64,000 nucleotides of DNA from NCBI RefSeq assembly GCF_001620265.1, contig NZ_CP012661.1, forward strand, positions 1,302,001 to 1,366,000, in the 5' to 3' direction. The stretch comes from Frigidibacter mobilis (GTDB lineage: Bacteria > Pseudomonadota > Alphaproteobacteria > Rhodobacterales > Rhodobacteraceae). This document shows, one piece after another, positions 57,103 through 64,000 of the stretch. Every line of letters starts with the position of its first letter. Within the stretch, counting starts at the first letter, position 1. Below the pieces are notes generated by a model, which worked only from the letters and a program-made list of their open reading frames with translations, was not told where the DNA came from and did no database searches. A program made the position numbers and the translations under genes.

Positions 57103-57807
57103 TCACACCCTCTCCCGTTCCTTCCCCCGCGCCCCCGCCGCTCCAATTGACCGGCGATACTGCGCCGCCAGGTCGTTGAAGCGGTCGCCCTGCACGGCGA
57201 TATGGGCGCGCATCTGGGCGGTCACCGCCGCCTCATCCCCCGCGACCAGCGCGTCGAAGATCAGGCGGTGTTCCTTCAGCGATTCGCGCATACGGCCGCG
57301 CAGGCGCAGCTGCAGGCGGCGGAAGGGTTTCAGGCGGCGGTGCAGCCGTTCCGCCTCGCCGGCCAGGAAACGGTTGCCCGAGGCGCGATAGATCAGCGCG
57401 TGAAAGGCGTGGTTGGCGTGGTAGTAGCCGTCGAAATCATCGGCGGCGAAGGCCGTCTCGCAGCCGACCAGCGCGGCGGCGATCTCGGCCTCGGCCTCGG
57501 GTGTCATCCGGCGGGCGGCGTAGCGGCCGCACATCGCCTCGATCTCGGCCATCACCTCGAACATCTCGATCACGTCTTCCAGCGCCGGGAACTTGACGAA
57601 AGCCCCGCGCCGCAGCCGCAACTCCACCAGCCCCGAGGCGGCAAGGGATTGAAAAGCCTCGCGCAGGGGAGTGCGCGAGACGTGGAACTGTTCGGCAAGG
57701 CGGACCTCGTCGAGCCGGGCGCCGTCGGGGAAATGGCCCTCGACGATCATCTCCTCCAGCGCTTCGCGGATCTGGTCGGTGCGGCGGTCGAGCGGGATGT
57801 CCTGCAT
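57103..57807 (-). CDS. GntR-family (FCD) regulator of malonate operon
   Basis: A 234-residue protein; the start is taken at ATG 57807 (MQDIPLDRRTDQ), with 57852 possible. The winged helix-turn-helix is in QIREALEEMIVEGHFPDGAR and SRTPLREAFQSLAASGLVEL. The FCD domain has metal-site-type residues in EAMCGRYAARRMTPEAEAEI, YYHANHAFHALIYRASGN and EHRLIFDALVAGDEAAVTAQ. It is divergent from matP with 114 bases between, matching the arrangement of MatR in rhizobial malonate operons. It probably represses the operon and is released by malonate or malonyl-CoA. Confidence 0.87.
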   Translation of the reverse strand: MQDIPLDRRTDQIREALEEMIVEGHFPDGARLDEVRLAEQFHVSRTPLREAFQSLAASGLVELRLRRGAFVKFPALEDVIEMFEVMAEIEAMCGRYAARRMTPEAEAEIAAALVGCETAFAADDFDGYYHANHAFHALIYRASGNRFLAGEAERLHRRLKPFRRLQLRLRGRMRESLKEHRLIFDALVAGDEAAVTAQMRAHIAVQGDRFNDLAAQYRRSIGAAGARGKERERV

Positions 57808-57830
57808 TTTGTCATACCCAATGTCATTTC

Positions 57831-57865
57831 TTGCATACAATAGGATTGACATTGCATATCTGCAA
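57831..57865. promoter_or_regulatory. Candidate operators for the malonate GntR regulator
   Basis: Two related sites lie between the divergent genes: TTGCATACAA (57831-57840) and the perfect inverted repeat TTGCAtatcTGCAA (57852-57865). Both contain the TTGCA half-site and sit just upstream of matP, fitting binding by a dimeric FCD-type GntR regulator. Confidence 0.6.
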
Positions 57866-57921
57866 CGACAACCTGAGCGTCATGCTTATGAAAGCTAAGC
57901 TGCCTTTGGGAGGAGGATTCC

Positions 57922-58908
57922 ATGAAACACGCAAAGATTGCGGCCTGTGTCGCAGTCCCGCTGGCGCTTTGCGCCGCCGCGGCGGGCGCCGAGGAGCTTC
58001 GGCTGTCGCACCAGTTTTCGCCGGGCGACCTGCGCCACCGCATCGCCGAGATCGTGGCCGAAGAGGTTGCGGCGGCGGATGTCGATCTGACCATCAAGAT
58101 CTTCCCCTCGGGCTCGCTGTTCAAGGCGACCGAGCAATATGTGCCGCTCAGCCGCGGCCAGCTCGACATGACGGTGTTCCCGCTGTCCTATGCGGGCGGC
58201 CAGCGCCCCGAGTACAACCTGACGCTGATGCCGGGGCTGGTGAAGAACCACGAGCACGCCGCGCGGCTGAACGCCTCGCCCTTCATGGACGAGATCGAGG
58301 CGATCCTGAACGAAGATGACGTGATGACGCTGGTGAAAGGCTATCTGGCCGGCGGCTTTGCCAGCATGGGCGCGTGCATCACCCGTCCCGAGGATGTGAA
58401 GGGCATGACCGTGCGCGCCGCCGGCAAGGGGTTCGAGGAGATGCTGCAGGCCGCGGGCGCTTCCATCGCCTCGATGCCCTCGTCGGAGACCTACAACGCG
58501 ATGCAGCAGAATGTGCTCAACGCGCTCAACACCTCGTCGTCCTCGTTCGTGTCGTTCCGCCTGCAGGAACTGGCCAAGTGCTATACCCCGGCCAGCGACG
58601 TGGCGCTGTGGTTCATGTACCAGCCGATGCTGATAAACAAGAGCACCTTCGACGGGCTGACCCCGGAACAGCAGGCGGCGCTGATGGCGGGCGCAGCCAA
58701 GGCCGAGGCCTATTATCTGGAAGAGGCCAAGAAGGAAGATGCGCAATCGGTCGAGGTGTTCCGCGAGGCGGGCGTCGAGATCGCCGAAATGACGCAAGAG
58801 GATTTCGACGCCTGGCAGGCGCTGGCGCAGGAGTCCTCGTACAAGCAGTTCGTCGCCAACGCACCGGATGGGCAGCGCCTGCTGGACATGGCGCTTTCGG
58901 TCGAGTGA
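57922..58908 (+). CDS. matP: TRAP transporter substrate-binding protein (malonate, by context)
   Basis: A 328-residue DctP-family periplasmic protein with signal peptide MKHAKIAACVAVPLALCAAA. The start at ATG 57922 follows GGGAGGAGG. It has LRLSHQFSPGDLRHRIAEIV, IKIFPSGSLFKATEQYVPLS, the conserved Arg in GMTVRAAGKGFEEMLQAAGA that binds the substrate carboxylate, and STFDGLTPEQQAALMAGAAK. It captures malonate and hands it to the membrane subunits. The substrate comes from operon context (malonyl-CoA decarboxylase and synthetase follow) and from the matPQMAB operon of Sinorhizobium meliloti. Confidence 0.88.
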   Translation: MKHAKIAACVAVPLALCAAAAGAEELRLSHQFSPGDLRHRIAEIVAEEVAAADVDLTIKIFPSGSLFKATEQYVPLSRGQLDMTVFPLSYAGGQRPEYNLTLMPGLVKNHEHAARLNASPFMDEIEAILNEDDVMTLVKGYLAGGFASMGACITRPEDVKGMTVRAAGKGFEEMLQAAGASIASMPSSETYNAMQQNVLNALNTSSSSFVSFRLQELAKCYTPASDVALWFMYQPMLINKSTFDGLTPEQQAALMAGAAKAEAYYLEEAKKEDAQSVEVFREAGVEIAEMTQEDFDAWQALAQESSYKQFVANAPDGQRLLDMALSVE

Positions 58909-58980
58909 CCGCAGCCGGGCGCGGGAACCACCCGCGCCCGGCCGTCCGCATATCTTGCCCCCGCATTTCGGAGACATCCC

Positions 58981-59529
58981 ATGCCCGGCCCCACCAGTGC
59001 CGCCCCCGCCTATCGCAGAGGGGCAGGCTTCGTCCGTGCGGTTCATGCCGTATCCACGCTTTGCGGCTGGTTCGCCGCCGCCTGCACCATCATTGCCCTT
59101 TTCGTCACCTGCCACATGATCTTTGTGCGCGCGGTGCTTGGCCAGTCGACGATCTGGCAGACAGAGGCGGTGATCTATCTGATGATCGCGGCCACCGTGA
59201 TCGGGCTGCCCTATGTGCAGAAGCTGCGCGGCCATGTGAACGTGGATCTGGTCCCGCTGGCGCTTGGCCCGCGGGCGCGCCGGGTGCTGGCCTATGTCAC
59301 GCTGAGCGCCACGCTTGTGGTGATCGCGCTGCTGGCCTGGCATTCCTGGCATATCTGGCACGAGGCGTTCGACAGGAACTGGAAGTCCTCGACGGTCTGG
59401 GCGCCGCCGCTCTGGGTGCCCTACCTAGTGCTGCCGGTGGGTTTCGGGCTGTTCGTGCTGCAACTGCTGGCTGATCTGGTGGCATTGGCCACCGGCCTGG
59501 ATGCGCCGTTCGGCGTGAGGGAGGCGTGA
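58981..59529 (+). CDS. matQ: TRAP transporter small membrane subunit (DctQ family)
   Basis: A 182-residue protein starting at ATG 58981 with four hydrophobic helices. The family block IWQTEAVIYLMIAATVIGLP, followed by LRGHVNVDLVPLAL, is the DctQ signature. It works with MatM as a Na+-dependent secondary transporter. Its stop overlaps the matM start by one base. It is intact. Confidence 0.9.
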   Translation: MPGPTSAAPAYRRGAGFVRAVHAVSTLCGWFAAACTIIALFVTCHMIFVRAVLGQSTIWQTEAVIYLMIAATVIGLPYVQKLRGHVNVDLVPLALGPRARRVLAYVTLSATLVVIALLAWHSWHIWHEAFDRNWKSSTVWAPPLWVPYLVLPVGFGLFVLQLLADLVALATGLDAPFGVREA

Positions 59530-60842
59530 TGGACCCGCTGGTTCTGGGCGCGCTTGTCGCCGTCTTCACCATTGTCATCCTGTTTTCGGGCGTATCCGTC
59601 GCCGTGGGGCTGCTGATCGTCTCGGCGGGCTTCCTGCTGATCTTCGACGGCACAAGGTCGCTGGAGATGATGCCCGAGATCTTCTTTGCCGATCTCAACA
59701 GCTTCACCATCCTGTCGATCCCGATGTTCATCATCATGGGGGCGGCCATTGCCTCGACCCGCGCCGGTGCGGACCTCTTCGAAGCGCTGGAGCGCTGGCT
59801 GACCCGCGTGCCGGGCGGCCTCGTGGTGTCGAACCTCGGCGCTTGCGCGCTGTTCGCGGCGATGTCGGGATCAAGCCCCGCCACCTGCGCCGCCATCGGC
59901 AAGATGGGCATCCCCGAGATGCAGAAGCGCGGCTATCCCGACGGGGTGGCGGCGGGGGCGATTGCCGCGGGTGGCACACTGGGGATCCTGATCCCGCCCT
60001 CGGTCACCATGATCGTCTATGGCATCGCCACAGAAACCTCGATCGGCCGGCTGTTCCTGGCGGGCGTGGTGCCGGGCTTCATGCTGATGGGGCTGTTCAT
60101 GGCCTGGGCGATCTTCGCCACCTGGCGGTCGGGCAATATCGCCGTGCTGTCGCCGCGCCACTACTCCTTGCGCGAGAAGTTCGAGATCCTGCCCCGCATC
60201 CTGCCGTTCCTGGTGGTGATCCTGGGCGTGCTCTATGCGATGTATGGCGGGGTCGCCACCACATCGGAAACCGCGGCGGTGGGGGCAGTGCTGTGCCTGG
60301 GCATGGCCATCGTCATCTACAAGATGTGGAACCCGCGGGCGATCTGGACGGTGCTGCGCGACAGCACCCGCGAAAGCGTGATGATCCTGTTCATCATGGC
60401 TGCGGCGGGGGTGTTCGCCTACATGATGTCCTCGCTGTTCATCACCCAGTCTGTCGCGCAATGGATCGCCGCGCTGGAGGTGAACCGCTGGGTGCTGATG
60501 GGCATCATCAACCTGTTCCTGCTGGTCGCGGGCTTTTTCCTGCCCCCGGTCGCGGTGATCCTGATGACCGCGCCGATCCTGCTGCCGATCCTCGATGCCG
60601 CGCAGTTCGATCCCTACTGGTTCGCGGTGATCCTGACCATCAACATGGAAATCGGGCTCATTACGCCGCCGGTCGGGCTCAACCTCTTCGTCATCAATTC
60701 CATCGCCCCCAACATCTCGCTGCGCACCATCCTGGTGGGGTCGGCACCGTTCGTCGGCTGCATGATCCTGGCCATCGTGATCCTGTGCTTCGTGCCCGGG
60801 ATCGCAACCTGGCTGCCGGACCTGGTGATGGGCCCATCCTGA
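59529..60842 (+). CDS. matM: TRAP transporter large membrane subunit (DctM family)
   Basis: A 437-residue protein starting at ATG 59529, overlapping the matQ stop. It has about twelve hydrophobic segments in two inverted repeats, with family motifs ALFAAMSGSSPATCAAIGKM, AAGGTLGILIPPSVTMIVYG, and the C-terminal ITPPVGLNLFVINSIAP. It is the transport channel subunit of the malonate TRAP system. It is intact, and the GTG at 59526 is an unlikely start. Confidence 0.93.
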   Translation: MDPLVLGALVAVFTIVILFSGVSVAVGLLIVSAGFLLIFDGTRSLEMMPEIFFADLNSFTILSIPMFIIMGAAIASTRAGADLFEALERWLTRVPGGLVVSNLGACALFAAMSGSSPATCAAIGKMGIPEMQKRGYPDGVAAGAIAAGGTLGILIPPSVTMIVYGIATETSIGRLFLAGVVPGFMLMGLFMAWAIFATWRSGNIAVLSPRHYSLREKFEILPRILPFLVVILGVLYAMYGGVATTSETAAVGAVLCLGMAIVIYKMWNPRAIWTVLRDSTRESVMILFIMAAAGVFAYMMSSLFITQSVAQWIAALEVNRWVLMGIINLFLLVAGFFLPPVAVILMTAPILLPILDAAQFDPYWFAVILTINMEIGLITPPVGLNLFVINSIAPNISLRTILVGSAPFVGCMILAIVILCFVPGIATWLPDLVMGPS

Positions 60843-60855
60843 AGGAGTACGACGC

Positions 60856-62160
60856 ATGAGCAGGATCGCCTTCTTTGCCGATATCATGGGAACGCTGTTC
60901 GAGCGGCGCCCCGGCAAGGCCGCCGTCCCCAGCCGGGCGCCGATCGCCGCGCTGTGCGACGGGCTGCTGTCGGCGCAGGGCGAGGTGTCGGGGATGCGGC
61001 TGGCGCGCGACATCTTGCAGCGCTACCGCGCGATGGCGCCCGAGGAGAAGCGCGGCTTCTTCGAGCATCTGGCCGAGGCACTGGACGTGGACAGCGCCAG
61101 GGTCATCGCCGCCGCGGAGCGCTATGCCGCCAAGCGCGATGCGGCATCCTATGGCGAGTTGAGCCGCGAGGCAGAGCCGCGCCGGCAGGAATTGCTGCGG
61201 CGCCTGAACCAGGCGCCGGGGGGCACCGAAGATCTGGTGCGGATGCGGCTCGACCTGCTGCAGATGGACGCGTCCCCGGCGCTGCAGCGCATCGACCTCG
61301 ATTTCGCGCATCTCTTCGGCAGCTGGTTCAACCGCGGCTTCCTGGTGCTGCGCCATATCGACTGGCGCACCCCGGCCAACATCCTTGAGAAGATCATCGA
61401 GTATGAGGCGGTCCACGCCATCAATGACTGGGATGACCTGCAGCGCCGCCTGCGCCCCTCGGACCGGCGCTGCTTTGCCTTCTTCCACCCCGCCATGCCC
61501 GAAGAGCCGTTGATCTTCGTCGAGGTCGCGCTCTGTGCCGGCATCCCCGGATCGGTGCAGCGCCTGCTGGCCGAAGGCCGCGATCCGGTGCCCGATGCCG
61601 AGATCGATACGGCGGTGTTCTACTCGATCTCCAACTGCCAGGAGGGGCTGCGCGGCATCTCCTTCGGCAATTCGCTCATCAAGCAGGTGGTGGACGAGCT
61701 GCGCCGTGACCTGCCGCAGGTGAAGACCTTCGTGACCCTCTCGCCGGTGCCGGGGCTGTCTGGCCACCTCAAGGCTATTGCACAGGACCGGCCCGAGGCA
61801 GCGGCGCTGCTGGCGGCGGCGGCCAAGGGCGACCCCGAGGCGCTTGGCCCGCATCTGGCGGCGCTGAAATCGCTGACGGCGGAGTTCCTGCTGACCGCCA
61901 AGCGGCCCGACGGGATGCCCGCCGATCCGGTGGCGCGGTTCCACCTGGGCAATGGCGCGCTGCTGCATGACGTGCACGCACTGGCCGACACCTCGGCCAA
62001 CGGGCTGCGGCAATCGTGCTCGGCAATGGTGAACTACCTCTACGATCTGGCGAAGGTCGAGCGGAACAACGAAAACTTCGTCACCGGCAAGACCGTTGCC
62101 GCGGCGAAATCCGTCCAGGCCCTGCTGCCGCAGGGCGTCTCTACAGGAAAAAAGTCATGA
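60856..62160 (+). CDS. matA: Malonyl-CoA decarboxylase
   Basis: A 434-residue protein starting at ATG 60856 after AAGGAG. N-terminal helical domain, then the catalytic domain with FHPAMPEEPLIFVEVALCAG (includes the conserved Glu), FYSISNCQEGLRGISFGNSL, TFVTLSPVPGLSGHLKA (catalytic Ser region), and ARFHLGNGALLHDVHALAD (catalytic His). It converts malonyl-CoA to acetyl-CoA and CO2. It overlaps matB by 4 bases (ATGA). Intact. Confidence 0.95.
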   Translation: MSRIAFFADIMGTLFERRPGKAAVPSRAPIAALCDGLLSAQGEVSGMRLARDILQRYRAMAPEEKRGFFEHLAEALDVDSARVIAAAERYAAKRDAASYGELSREAEPRRQELLRRLNQAPGGTEDLVRMRLDLLQMDASPALQRIDLDFAHLFGSWFNRGFLVLRHIDWRTPANILEKIIEYEAVHAINDWDDLQRRLRPSDRRCFAFFHPAMPEEPLIFVEVALCAGIPGSVQRLLAEGRDPVPDAEIDTAVFYSISNCQEGLRGISFGNSLIKQVVDELRRDLPQVKTFVTLSPVPGLSGHLKAIAQDRPEAAALLAAAAKGDPEALGPHLAALKSLTAEFLLTAKRPDGMPADPVARFHLGNGALLHDVHALADTSANGLRQSCSAMVNYLYDLAKVERNNENFVTGKTVAAAKSVQALLPQGVSTGKKS

Positions 62161-63670
62161 CCAACCCGCTGTTTGACACTCTGGTCGCCCCGCTTGCCGC
62201 GCGCGAGACCGCGTTTCTGACCGATGCCGCCGGTGCCGTGCTGTCCGGCGCCGCGTTCCACGCCCTCGCGCTGCGCCTTGCCGCGGCGCTGGAGGGTTGG
62301 GGCTGCGTCCGGGCGACCGCATGGCGGTGCAGATCGACAAGACGCCGGAGGCGCTGGCGCTCTATGCCGCGGCGCTGGCTTCGGGCGTGGTGTTCCTGCC
62401 GCTGAACACCGCCTACACCGCGGATGAGGTGGAGTATTTCGTCGGCAATGCCGGCGCGGCGCTGCTGGTGGGCAGCCCGGCCCGGGCCGATGCCCTGCGC
62501 GCTGTCGCCGCGCGCCACGGCGCGCAGTTCCAGACGCTGGATGACCGCGGGCAGGGCACGCTGGCCGAACTTGCCGCTGCCGCGCCCGCGGGCTTTGCCC
62601 CGGTGCCGCGCGGGCCGGAGGATCTGGCGGCGATCCTTTATACCTCCGGCACCACCGGCCGGTCCAAGGGCGCGATGCTGACCCAGCAGAACCTGCTGTC
62701 CAATGCCGAGGTTCTGGCCGCCGAATGGCGCTTCACGCCCGATGACGTTCTGCTGCACGCGCTGCCGATCTTCCATACCCACGGCCTGTTCGTCGCCTGC
62801 AACGTGGTGATGCTGTCGGGCGCGTCGATGATCTTCCTGCCGGGCTTCAAGGCCGACCAGGTCATCGGGCTGCTGCCCAGGGCCACCACGATGATGGGCG
62901 TGCCGACCTTCTACACCCGCCTGCTGGACGATCCGCGCTTCGACCGCGATCTGGTTGCCCATATGCGCCTCTTCACCTCGGGCTCCGCCCCGCTGCTGGC
63001 GGAAACGCATGTGCAGTTCGAAGAGCGCACCGGCCACCGCATCCTCGAACGCTATGGCATGACCGAAACCAACATGAACACCTCCAACCCCTACGAGGGC
63101 GACCGGCGGGCGGGGACCGTCGGGTTGCCGCTGCCGGGGGTGGAGCTGAAGATCACCGATCCCATCACCGGCGAGACCCTGGCGCAGGGCGAACCCGGCA
63201 TGATCGAGGTGCGCGGGGCCAACGTGTTCAAGGGCTATTGGGAAATGCCAGAAAAGACCCGGGAAGAGCTGCGCGAGGACGGGTTCTTCATCACCGGCGA
63301 TATCGGCCAGATCGACACCGACGGCTATGTCAGCATCGTCGGACGGCAGAAGGATCTTATCATCACCGGCGGCTACAACGTCTATCCCAAAGAGATCGAG
63401 CTGATCCTCGATGACCAGCCCGGCGTGCTGGAAAGCGCGGTGATCGGCGTGCCGCATCCCGATTTCGGCGAGGCGGTGGTGGCGGTGCTGGTGCCGGCGA
63501 AGGATGCAAAGATCGACACTGTGGCCATTGCCGGGGTGCTGGGGCAGTCGCTGGCGCGATTCAAGCAACCCAAGCAGATCATCGTGCTGCCCGACCTGCC
63601 GCGCAACACGATGGGAAAGGTGCAGAAGAACCTGCTGCGCCAGGACCATGCGCGGCTGTTCGCAGGCTGA
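62157..63670 (+). CDS. matB: Malonyl-CoA synthetase (malonate-CoA ligase; one frameshift)
   Basis: ANL-family ligase that activates malonate with ATP and CoA. The start at ATG 62157 (MTNPLFDTLVAPLAARETAF) overlaps the matA stop. The frame shifts at about 62301; one missing G in TGGGGC joins AALEGWG to LRPGDRMAVQIDKTPEALAL. It has the P-loop ILYTSGTTGRSKGAMLTQQN, the malonate-type region LLHALPIFHTHGLFVACNVV, the A5 motif ERYGMTETNMNTSNPYEGDR, and the hinge ITGDIGQIDTDGYVSIVGRQ. The catalytic Lys is in NTMGKVQKNLL. The corrected length is about 504 residues. Confidence 0.93.
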
Positions 63671-63681
63671 CGCATGAAAAT

Positions 63682-63704
63682 GCCCCGGCCGTGAGGGCCG
63701 GGGC
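63682..63704. terminator. Rho-independent terminator hairpin between convergent genes
   Basis: GCCCCGGCC and GGCCGGGGC form a 9-bp perfect stem with a 5-base loop. On the minus strand it is followed by ATTTTC, so it fits the leftward DUF892 gene best; it could also act on matB transcripts. Confidence 0.7.
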
Positions 63705-63728
63705 TGAGCAAAGGGCAGGGGCCGCGGG

Positions 63729-64000
63729 TCAGGCCGCCAGCGCCGCCTTGTTGGCATCGGTCTTGGCAAGCTGCGACAGCGCCTTGTCGGTCGCCTGTTC
63801 CTCGGCCAGCGTTTCCGACAGCAGTTTGGCCGCGTCGGCATGGCCCAGAAGCGTCGCCCAGTTGGACAGCGTGGTGTAGCGGGCCATCTCGTAATGCTCG
63901 ACCGCCTGCGCCGCGGCCACGAGGCCGGCGTCGATGGAGGCCATGCCCTTGTACTGGTCGATGATCTCTTCCCCCTCTTCGAGGATGCCATCTATGGCCG
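63729..64000 (-). CDS. DUF892 (YciF-type) ferritin-like protein, C-terminal part, cut by window end
   Basis: The frame runs off the right edge. The visible 90 residues include DGILEEGEEIIDQYKGMASI, AGLVAAAQAVEHYEMARYTT (Glu-x-x-His ferritin-type ligand motif) and LSETLAEEQATDKALSQLA (second EExxxD helix). These match the ferritin-like DUF892 family, whose members bind a di-metal centre and are linked to stress response. It converges on matB. Confidence 0.88.
   Translation of the reverse strand, partial: AIDGILEEGEEIIDQYKGMASIDAGLVAAAQAVEHYEMARYTTLSNWATLLGHADAAKLLSETLAEEQATDKALSQLAKTDANKAALAA

Overview
The window is a 64 kb stretch of GC-rich alphaproteobacterial chromosome, most likely from the Rhodobacteraceae (Rhodobacter/Gemmobacter-like). 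Supporting signs are a cellulose synthase very close to the Rhodobacter sphaeroides BcsA type, a cyanide-insensitive bd oxidase with its small DUF2474 partner, an H-NOX/HNOBA-GGDEF pair, TRAP transport, and strongly G/C-ending codons.

Layout: 0-4.2 kb has a histidine kinase tail, cydAB plus DUF2474, and ada. 4.2-8 kb has a three-subunit molybdenum aldehyde oxidoreductase of the PaoABC type. 8-14.6 kb has an EamA exporter, a membrane protein with a ClpP-fold partner, a gene-free repeat-bearing tract, and pxpA with fused pxpBC (5-oxoproline degradation). 14.6-16.8 kb has tRNA-Ile(CAU) carrying a 2.2 kb integrated mini-element bounded by 16-bp direct repeats. 17-25.6 kb has purMN, rnd, a lipoprotein, a DUF4153 protein and a nitric-oxide/c-di-GMP signalling pair. 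25.7-35.5 kb has an iron alcohol dehydrogenase, a 2-hydroxyacid dehydrogenase, and a GntR-controlled sugar-acid operon that should end at 2-oxoglutarate. 35.5-43.3 kb has a leftward cellulose operon (bcsN-A-B-Z-TPR). 43.3-54.7 kb is a rearranged, partly AT-richer mobile region with two inverted copies of one IS1380-like element and one IS110 element. 54.7-57 kb has a lipoprotein/beta-barrel pair. 57.1-63.7 kb has a complete malonate operon (GntR regulator, TRAP PQM, malonyl-CoA decarboxylase, malonyl-CoA synthetase), followed by a partial DUF892 gene.

Two points dominate interpretation. First, about 30 frameshifts are present, and where the missing base can be inferred it is usually one C or G in a homopolymer. 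The two IS1380 copies act as an internal control: each lacks different C/G bases that the other has, so most broken genes here are probably sequence-accuracy artefacts, not pseudogenes. I therefore give full gene spans and mark each shift. Second, a LuxR/MalT-type regulator is genuinely split. Its N-terminal half lies on the minus strand and its C-terminal half on the plus strand, on opposite sides of IS copy 2, and they rejoin in frame at a shared TTAA.

Functional links: H-NOX probably controls the adjacent diguanylate cyclase, and BcsA carries a c-di-GMP-binding PilZ domain, so a nitric-oxide to cellulose circuit is possible. The sugar-acid and malonate operons are each divergent from their own GntR-family regulator.
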